A stretch of 64,000 bases of DNA, from positions 434,001 to 498,000 of the forward strand of contig NZ_CP036246.2 of the NCBI RefSeq assembly GCF_004299785.2, read 5' to 3'. The position numbers and the translations under genes were made by a program. Below the pieces are notes generated by a model. The model saw only the letters and a list, made by a program, of their open reading frames with translations. It searched no databases and was not told the origin of the DNA. The stretch comes from Arcobacter porcinus (GTDB lineage: Bacteria > Campylobacterota > Campylobacteria > Campylobacterales > Arcobacteraceae). This document shows, piece after piece, positions 58,072 to 64,000 of this stretch (positions are counted from its first letter, which is position 1; each line of letters begins with the position of its first letter).

Positions 58072-60651
58072 ATGAATAGTAATATATTTGAACAAATGAC
58101 AAATCAACTAAGAGAAGCAATAGATTCAAGTCTAAATCTAGCTTTACACAATAAAAACCAAGAAGTAGAGATATCTCACCTTCTTTGGGCATTACTTACA
58201 AATACAAATTCGGTTTTAAATCAACTTTTAAATAAGATGAATATAAACAAAAAAGCAATAGAACTAGAAGCAAAATCAAAATCAGAGAAATTGCCAGTTG
58301 TAAGTAGTGTTACAAAAGATAGTATAAAAATATCAAGAAATCTATATGAGAGTTTTCAAAAAGCAGCTGGAATGATGAGTAGCTTAGGAGATAGTTATAT
58401 AGCTATTGATTCATGGCTTATAGCAAACTTTGATAATCAAACTTTTAAAGATATTTTAGGAAAGTATATAGATTTAAAAGAGGCAAAAAAAGAGCTTGAA
58501 GCAATGCGAGCTGGAAAAACAATAGATAATCAAAGTGCAGATGATAATCTTGAAGCTTTGAGTAAATATGGAATAGATTTAAATAAACAAGCAATAGATG
58601 GAAAGCTTGATCCAGTTATTGGAAGAGATGAGCAGATAAATCGTATGATGCAAATCTTAATACGAAAAACAAAAAACAATCCAATCTTACTAGGAGAACC
58701 AGGAACTGGTAAAACAGCTATTGCTGAAGGATTAGCTCAAAGAATAGTAAATAAAGATGTACCTCTTAGTTTACAAAACAAAAAAGTAGTAGCTCTTGAT
58801 ATGAGTTCACTAATCGCTGGTGCAAAATATAGAGGAGAGTTTGAAGATAGACTTAAATCAGTTATAGATGAAGTAAAAAAAGATGGAAATATAATACTTT
58901 TTATAGATGAAATACATACAATAATTGGTGCAGGTGCAAGTGAAGGAAGTATGGATGCAGCAAATATTCTAAAACCTAGCCTTGCAAGAGGAGAGCTTCA
59001 TACAATTGGTGCAACTACTTTAAAAGAGTATAGAAAATACTTTGAAAAAGACCAAGCTATGCAAAGAAGATTTCAGCCTGTAAATGTAAATGAACCAAGT
59101 GTAAATGAAGCTTTACAAATTTTAAGAGGAATAAAAGAGAAGTTAGAAACACACCATAATGTAACAATAAATGATAGTGCATTGGTTGCAGCTGCAAAAC
59201 TTTCAGATAGATATATAAGTGATAGATTTTTACCAGATAAAGCAATAGATTTAATAGATGAAGCAGCAGCAGAACTTAAAATGCAAATAGAGAGCGAGCC
59301 AACAGTTCTATCTACAATAAAAAGAGAGATTCAAACTTTACAAGTAGAAAAAGAGGCTTTAAAAATGGAGAAAAACCAGAAAAATGAAGCTAGATTAAAA
59401 GAGATAGAAAAAGAACTTGCAAATAAAAAAGAGGAAAAACAAAATCTTGAGTCAAGATTTGAAAACGAAAAAGAGACTTTTAATAAAGAGAGCATCTTAA
59501 AATCAAAAATTGATGAACTAAAAACAAGAGCAAATATAGCAAAAAGAGAGTCAAAGTTTGAAGAAGCAGCAAAAATTGAGTATGGAGATATTCCAGAATT
59601 AGAAAAACAGATTGAAGAGAACTCTAAAAAATGGGAAGCTATGCAAAAAGAGGGAACTCTTTTAAGAAATAGTGTAGATGAAGAGAGTATTGCATCTATT
59701 GTTTCAAGATGGACAGGAATTGCTGTAAACAAAATGCTTGATAGTGAAAAACAAAAAATATTAAGAGTTGAAGAAGTTTTAAAACAAGATGTAATAGGAC
59801 AAGATGAAGCAATAAAAGCAATAAGTAGAGCAATAAAAAGAAACAAAGCAGGGCTTAGCCAAGAAAATAGACCTATTGGAAGTTTTTTATTTTTAGGTCC
59901 AACAGGAGTTGGAAAAACAGAAAGTGCAAAAACATTGGCTAAATTTTTATTTGATGATAGTAAATCACTTATAAGATTTGATATGAGTGAATATATGGAA
60001 AAACACTCTGTAAGCAGACTTGTAGGAGCTGCTCCTGGATATGTTGGATATGAAGAAGGTGGACAACTTACAGAAGCAGTAAGAAGAAAACCATATAGTG
60101 TGATACTTTTTGATGAAGTTGAAAAAGCACATAATGATGTTTTTAATATTTTATTACAAGTTTTAGATGATGGAAGATTAACAGACAACAAAGGTGTTAC
60201 AGTTGATTTCAAAAATACTATTATAATACTTACTTCAAATATTGGAAGTAGCAAAATAATAGAGATAAAAGATAAAGAGAATAGAAAAAAAGCTGTGATG
60301 GATGATTTAAAATCTCATTTCAGACCAGAGTTTTTAAATAGACTTGATGATATTATAATCTTTGAGCAGTTAAATCTTGAAGCTATCACAAATATTGTTG
60401 ATATATTATTTGAATCTATTAAGAAAAAACTTGTAGATAAAGGTATAGAGATAAGTTTAACAAAAGAGGCAAAAGAGTATATTGCAAAAGTTGGCTTTGA
60501 TCCTGTTTATGGTGCAAGACCTTTAAAAAGAGCAATATATGAAGAGATAGAAGATAGATTGGCTATTTTGATACTTGAAGATAAAATAGGTGAAAATAGC
60601 AAGGTAGAATTTGATTTAAAAGATGATGAAATAATTACAAAAATATCATAA
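58072..60651 (+). CDS. clpB: ATP-dependent disaggregase ClpB
   Basis: The 859-residue Hsp100 chaperone dissolves aggregates together with DnaK. It has an N-domain (1-145), first AAA with GEPGTGKT near 206, a long coiled-coil middle domain (about 400-525, heptads of Lys/Glu), second AAA with GPTGVGKT near 608, and the C-terminal small domain. The middle domain distinguishes it from ClpA at 12.5 kb. Expression is controlled by a near-consensus promoter and CIRCE element, so HrcA heat-shock repression is expected. Confidence 0.97.
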   Translation: MNSNIFEQMTNQLREAIDSSLNLALHNKNQEVEISHLLWALLTNTNSVLNQLLNKMNINKKAIELEAKSKSEKLPVVSSVTKDSIKISRNLYESFQKAAGMMSSLGDSYIAIDSWLIANFDNQTFKDILGKYIDLKEAKKELEAMRAGKTIDNQSADDNLEALSKYGIDLNKQAIDGKLDPVIGRDEQINRMMQILIRKTKNNPILLGEPGTGKTAIAEGLAQRIVNKDVPLSLQNKKVVALDMSSLIAGAKYRGEFEDRLKSVIDEVKKDGNIILFIDEIHTIIGAGASEGSMDAANILKPSLARGELHTIGATTLKEYRKYFEKDQAMQRRFQPVNVNEPSVNEALQILRGIKEKLETHHNVTINDSALVAAAKLSDRYISDRFLPDKAIDLIDEAAAELKMQIESEPTVLSTIKREIQTLQVEKEALKMEKNQKNEARLKEIEKELANKKEEKQNLESRFENEKETFNKESILKSKIDELKTRANIAKRESKFEEAAKIEYGDIPELEKQIEENSKKWEAMQKEGTLLRNSVDEESIASIVSRWTGIAVNKMLDSEKQKILRVEEVLKQDVIGQDEAIKAISRAIKRNKAGLSQENRPIGSFLFLGPTGVGKTESAKTLAKFLFDDSKSLIRFDMSEYMEKHSVSRLVGAAPGYVGYEEGGQLTEAVRRKPYSVILFDEVEKAHNDVFNILLQVLDDGRLTDNKGVTVDFKNTIIILTSNIGSSKIIEIKDKENRKKAVMDDLKSHFRPEFLNRLDDIIIFEQLNLEAITNIVDILFESIKKKLVDKGIEISLTKEAKEYIAKVGFDPVYGARPLKRAIYEEIEDRLAILILEDKIGENSKVEFDLKDDEIITKIS

Positions 60652-60732
60652 AAAATCTTTTTCTAAAGAGAGTTTTAAGTAAGGATTATATACAATCCAC
60701 AACTTATTTAGCAATTTTGAGGAAAAACTAAG

Positions 60733-60867
60733 ATGAAAAGAACATATCAACCACATAATACTCCAAAGAAAAGAACTCACGGGTTCAGAGTAAGAATGTC
60801 TACTAAAAATGGTAGAAGAGTAATTAATGCTAGAAGAGCTAAAGGAAGAAAAAGATTAGCTGTTTAA
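60733..60867 (+). CDS. rpmH: 50S ribosomal protein L34
   Basis: A 44-residue basic protein ([24 protein letters not shown]...[11 protein letters not shown]) with full L34 identity in every block. It heads the conserved rpmH-rnpA-yidD-yidC-jag cluster found near many bacterial origins. GAGGAAAAACTAAG precedes the ATG. Confidence 0.97.
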   Translation: MKRTYQPHNTPKKRTHGFRVRMSTKNGRRVINARRAKGRKRLAV

Positions 60868-61190
60868 GCAAAGAGTATAGATTAAATACTCAAAAAGAGT
60901 TTAATAAACTCTATAAAAGCGGCAAAAGCTGGCATACGCCAAGCTTTGTCGCTTTTTTTATTCCAAATAGTAAATTTAAATTAGCTTTTGTTGCATCAAA
61001 AAAGATTGGAAATGCAGTTGCTAGAAATAGTGCAAAAAGAAGATTAAGAGCAACACTACTTGGTTATGAGAAGAGTTTAAAAGATGGAAGCTATATCTTT
61101 GTAGCAAAAAAAGATATAGAAAATAAAAACTTTAATGAACTAAAAAAAGATTTCAACTTCGCACTAAAAAGACTAGAAGTCCTTAAATGA
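60855..61190 (+). CDS. rnpA: Ribonuclease P protein component
   Basis: RnpA assists the RNase P RNA in maturing tRNA 5' ends. The frame runs [30 protein letters not shown], then [18 protein letters not shown], the conserved RNR-type signature, and ends LKRLEVLK at 61190. The frame has no ATG, GTG or TTG in its 5' part. The only sensible initiator is ATT at 60855, about 6 bases after AAGGAAG, inside the end of rpmH (13-base overlap, different frame). That gives 111 residues, normal for RnpA. The stop overlaps the yidD ATG. Confidence 0.88.
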   Translation: MSCLSKEYRLNTQKEFNKLYKSGKSWHTPSFVAFFIPNSKFKLAFVASKKIGNAVARNSAKRRLRATLLGYEKSLKDGSYIFVAKKDIENKNFNELKKDFNFALKRLEVLK

Positions 61191-61537
61191 AAGCAATTTC
61201 AAAAGCCTTTATACGATTTTATCAAAAATATATCTCAATTTTATCATATGGTTCGTGTAGATACTATCCAACTTGTTCGCAATATGCATTATGGCAATTA
61301 GATAATAATGGTTTTTTTAAGTCTATTTTTTATACAATATTACGAATTTTAAAGTGTAATCAACTTTTTGATGGAGGATTTGATTATCCAGTAGTAAAAG
61401 GTACGCATAAATTTAAAAATATCAAGTATAAAAAAATAAAAGTAATATATTGGTATGTGCCTTTGAAAAACAACAGATATTTAGTAGTAAAAAACAGGGA
61501 GTGGAAGAGAGATAATGAGCAATTACAATCAAAATAG
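61187..61537 (+). CDS. yidD: Membrane protein insertion efficiency factor YidD
   Basis: A 116-residue protein with the YidD core FIRFYQKYIS and SCRYYPTCSQYALWQL with the conserved cysteines, then ILRILKCNQLFDGGFDYP. The C-terminal 30 residues are longer than usual. It helps YidC-dependent insertion. Starts at ATGA overlapping the rnpA stop; overlaps yidC by 23 bases. Confidence 0.94.
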   Translation: MKAISKAFIRFYQKYISILSYGSCRYYPTCSQYALWQLDNNGFFKSIFYTILRILKCNQLFDGGFDYPVVKGTHKFKNIKYKKIKVIYWYVPLKNNRYLVVKNREWKRDNEQLQSK

Positions 61538-63110
61538 TGGTATGCAAAAACGATTAATCGTAATGACGGTATTAGTTTTTGTATTTTTCATAGCATATGA
61601 ATATTTGGTTTTAAAGCCAAAACAAGAAGAGAGAGCTTTACAAGCAACACAAGAACAAGAACAAAAAGCTAATAGTGCACCAGATGTTCAAACTGTACAA
61701 AGTGTTGATAATAGTGTAAATAGTAATACAACTATTGCACCAGCTGTTATTGATAATTCAAAAATTGTTACAAAAATAGTAACTGACAAAAATATTATTG
61801 AAATTGACAATTTAGGAAGAGTTGCACAAGTAACTCTGCTTGAGAGTAAATATAAAGATGAGTATGGAAAAAATCTTACTCTATTTTTACCAAATCAGTT
61901 AAAACCACTTGAAGTTAGATTTCAAGATACAAACTTAAATCAAGAGGCTTTTAAAGTTGATGTAGTTGCTAGTTCATCTTCAATTGATGCAAAAACTCAA
62001 GCACAAGAACTTACTTTAACTCAAAAATTAAGCAGTACAACTCTTACAAAAAAATTTACTTTCTATCCAGATGGGCATTATGATTTAGCTGTTAGTGCTA
62101 CAAATGATAAACAGTTTTTTATAACAAATGGATATAGACCTGAAGTACTTGTTGATATGTATGCTGTTCATGGATTTATGGCAAAATTAAATGATGATAG
62201 TTTAGAAACAATTGAAGATGGAGATATAAAAGTTCAAAAAACTATTACAGGAACAAAGTTTATATCAAACTTTGATAGATATTATGCAACTGTAATCTAT
62301 AACTTCAAAAACTCAATGCAAGTTACGCTTATGCCTGATAATGATAAAAACCCACAAGCATTTATTCATGCTGGTTCAAGTATAAACTTTAGCGGATGGA
62401 TGGGACCAAAAAATCATAAAGAACTAAAAGCTTTAGATCCAGAGCTTGTAGATGTTATTGATTATGGATGGTTTACATTTATTGCAAAACCTATGTTTAT
62501 ATTACTTCAATTTTTACAAGGATATATTGGAAACTGGGGTTGGACTATTGTTATTCTTACAATTTTGATTAAACTTGTTCTTTATCCATTATCATACAAA
62601 GGTATGATGAGTATGCAAAAACTTAAAGAACTTGCTCCAAAAATGAAAGAGATTCAAGCAAAGCATAAAGATGATAAACAAAAACAATCTATGGCTATGA
62701 TGGAACTTTATAAAAAACATGGTGCAAATCCAATGGGTGGATGTTTACCACTTCTTTTACAAATACCAGTATTCTTTGCTATATATAGAGTATTAATTAA
62801 CTCAATTGAGTTAAAAGGTTCTGAATGGATTTTATGGATTGATGACTTAGCATTAAAAGACCCTTTCTTTGTATTACCAATTTTAATGGGACTTACAATG
62901 TATATCCAACAAAAAATTACACCAAATACAATGCAAGATGAGATGCAAAAGAAAATTTTCCAATTGTTACCAATAATATTTACATTCTTCTTCTTGTGGT
63001 TCCCAGCAGGATTAACACTTTATTGGTTTGTAAACAACGTATTTACTATTGCTCAACAATATACTATAAATAGAATATTTGAGAAGAAAAAAGCTATAAG
63101 TAAAATCTAA
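61515..63110 (+). CDS. yidC: Membrane protein insertase YidC
   Basis: A 531-residue insertase with an N-terminal helix (LIVMTVLVFVFFIAYEYLVL), a large periplasmic beta domain (about 60-320), and the conserved five-helix core starting WFTFIAKPMFILLQFLQGYIGNWGW with MGGCLPLLLQIPVFFAIYRVL. It inserts membrane proteins with or without SecYEG. GAGAGATA lies before the ATG. Confidence 0.97.
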   Translation: MSNYNQNSGMQKRLIVMTVLVFVFFIAYEYLVLKPKQEERALQATQEQEQKANSAPDVQTVQSVDNSVNSNTTIAPAVIDNSKIVTKIVTDKNIIEIDNLGRVAQVTLLESKYKDEYGKNLTLFLPNQLKPLEVRFQDTNLNQEAFKVDVVASSSSIDAKTQAQELTLTQKLSSTTLTKKFTFYPDGHYDLAVSATNDKQFFITNGYRPEVLVDMYAVHGFMAKLNDDSLETIEDGDIKVQKTITGTKFISNFDRYYATVIYNFKNSMQVTLMPDNDKNPQAFIHAGSSINFSGWMGPKNHKELKALDPELVDVIDYGWFTFIAKPMFILLQFLQGYIGNWGWTIVILTILIKLVLYPLSYKGMMSMQKLKELAPKMKEIQAKHKDDKQKQSMAMMELYKKHGANPMGGCLPLLLQIPVFFAIYRVLINSIELKGSEWILWIDDLALKDPFFVLPILMGLTMYIQQKITPNTMQDEMQKKIFQLLPIIFTFFFLWFPAGLTLYWFVNNVFTIAQQYTINRIFEKKKAISKI

Positions 63111-63122
63111 AGTAGAATAAAC

Positions 63123-63992
63123 ATGAAAAAGTTTGAGGCAAATAGTTTAGAAGAGGTTTATGATCTAGCTAAGCAGGAGTTTAAATGCTCTATTACTGAG
63201 TTGGTTATTGAAGTTATTCAACAACCAACTAAAGGTTTTTTAGGGATTGGAAAGAAAAAAGCAATTATTTGTGCGTATTGTAAAGAGAGCTCTAATGATG
63301 GTTTGAATAGACAAAGAACTTACAAGACAAAAGATATAAAAATTGAAGATCCAAACGAAAAAATAAAAGAGTCTTATTCAAATAATAAAGAGAATTTTGA
63401 GGAAGAAGATAAAAATAGATATGAATATCATGCTCCAAGTGTAGAGAAAAAAGAGAAGATATTTGATAACTTTTATAATAGTGATAGAGATTTAGAAATT
63501 TCAAGAATTATTATAAAAAAGAGCAAAGAAGAGATTGTAAATGAGATAAAAGATGGTGTTGAACTTCTTTTTGCAAAAACTTGTTTTAAAATAGATGAGA
63601 TAAAAGTTGGATTTTATGATGAAGAGACAATTTTTATAGAATTTTATGGAGAAGATTCGGCTTTATTAATTGGTAAAGAAGGATATAGATACAAAGCTTT
63701 ATCATATATTTTATTTAATTGGATAAATGAGAAATATGGTCTAATGTTAAGATTAGAGGTTGCTGAGTTTTTAAAAAATCAAGAAGCGGCTATCTATTTA
63801 TATTTAGAACCAATTATTGAATTAATAAAAGAGAAAGGTAGTTTCAAAACTAAACCTCTTGATGGAATTTTAGTTCATATTGCTCTTAAAAAGCTAAGAG
63901 AAGAGTTCCCTTTAAAATATGTTGCAGTAAAAACAAATATAAAAGGTGAAAAATATGTTCTTGTAAATGAATACAAGAGTAAAGAGGATTAA
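63123..63992 (+). CDS. jag: Jag/KhpB-family RNA-binding protein
   Basis: A 289-residue protein: Jag-N domain (1-55, KKFEANSLEEVYDLAKQEF and GFLGIGKKKA), an acidic Lys/Glu-rich linker (60-140), a KH domain (EDSALLIGKEGYRYKALSYILFNWINEKYGL), and an R3H-like end. It binds RNA and is usually encoded next to yidC. Complete; the remaining 8 bases of the window hold nothing. Confidence 0.9.
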   Translation: MKKFEANSLEEVYDLAKQEFKCSITELVIEVIQQPTKGFLGIGKKKAIICAYCKESSNDGLNRQRTYKTKDIKIEDPNEKIKESYSNNKENFEEEDKNRYEYHAPSVEKKEKIFDNFYNSDRDLEISRIIIKKSKEEIVNEIKDGVELLFAKTCFKIDEIKVGFYDEETIFIEFYGEDSALLIGKEGYRYKALSYILFNWINEKYGLMLRLEVAEFLKNQEAAIYLYLEPIIELIKEKGSFKTKPLDGILVHIALKKLREEFPLKYVAVKTNIKGEKYVLVNEYKSKED

Positions 63993-64000
63993 AATTGTAT

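Noticed and set aside
59331-60254. 307-codon open frame antisense to clpB
   Set aside because: It is the mirror of a strongly conserved ClpB coding region, and its Ser/Leu/Phe-rich composition is typical of a shadow frame.

Overview
The window is a low-GC (visibly AT-rich, roughly a quarter G+C), gene-dense chromosomal segment from a Campylobacterota bacterium, most likely Arcobacter sensu lato (Aliarcobacter/Arcobacter). The support is the 16S sequence style, an Opr-type porin and a Campylobacter MOMP-like porin, futalosine-type menaquinone synthesis (MqnA), a glutamine synthetase with Phe at the adenylylation position, class I fumarase, and many TTG/GTG starts with clear AGGAG ribosome sites. 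No phage, insertion sequence or CRISPR array was seen; the only accessory-looking stretch is about 55.9-57.9 kb.

Layout. 0-4 kb: the end of a copper P-type ATPase fused in frame to a CopZ-like metallochaperone domain, prs, an Opr-type porin and a DUF5718-like gene. 4-11.4 kb: class I fumarase, then a four-gene operon (read right to left) of a CitE-like lyase, an acyl-CoA ligase::CitE-like fusion, a mesaconyl-CoA hydratase and a second CoA-ester lyase. This looks like a C5-dicarboxylate or propionyl-CoA/glyoxylate module. 11.5-15.2 kb: bioD, clpS-clpA and a cytochrome c lipoprotein. 15.2-20.9 kb: a complete rRNA operon (16S, tRNA-Ile, tRNA-Ala, 23S, 5S) with consensus promoter, boxA-like sites, processing stems and terminator.

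21-30.5 kb: a ComEA-like protein, cyclophilin, ftsI, ftsW-murG, uppP, mqnA, moaD-moaE, a PHP phosphatase and glnA. 30.5-45.3 kb: an unknown membrane protein, a periplasmic metallo-beta-lactamase-fold protein, a degenerate HD-GYP protein, a rhodanese, valS, a YajR-like MFS transporter, rdgB, a three-gene pseudopilin cluster behind proC, bamD, lon, rhomboid and rnhB. 45.3-52.3 kb: a TolC/MacA/MacB-like efflux operon, a Fur-box-preceded exbB-exbD-tonB operon and an AEC transporter. 52.3-58 kb: a RelB/YafQ-type toxin-antitoxin pair with operator, a biotin carboxylase subunit, the major porin, then the accessory patch: an ORF6N::PLD-like protein with an internal 25-bp palindrome, and a small protein plus nucleotidyltransferase pair. 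58-64 kb: clpB under a CIRCE element, then rpmH-rnpA-yidD-yidC-jag.

Functional themes: cell-wall synthesis and division (ftsI, ftsW, murG, uppP), proteostasis (clpS/A, clpB, lon, rhomboid, cyclophilin), DNA-uptake-type genes (ComEA, pseudopilins), iron and tripartite transport, and central carbon metabolism. The best candidates for something undescribed are the fumarase/mesaconyl-CoA gene set with its ligase-lyase fusion, the CopA-CopZ fusion with an internal ribosome site, and the ORF6N plus nucleotidyltransferase patch.
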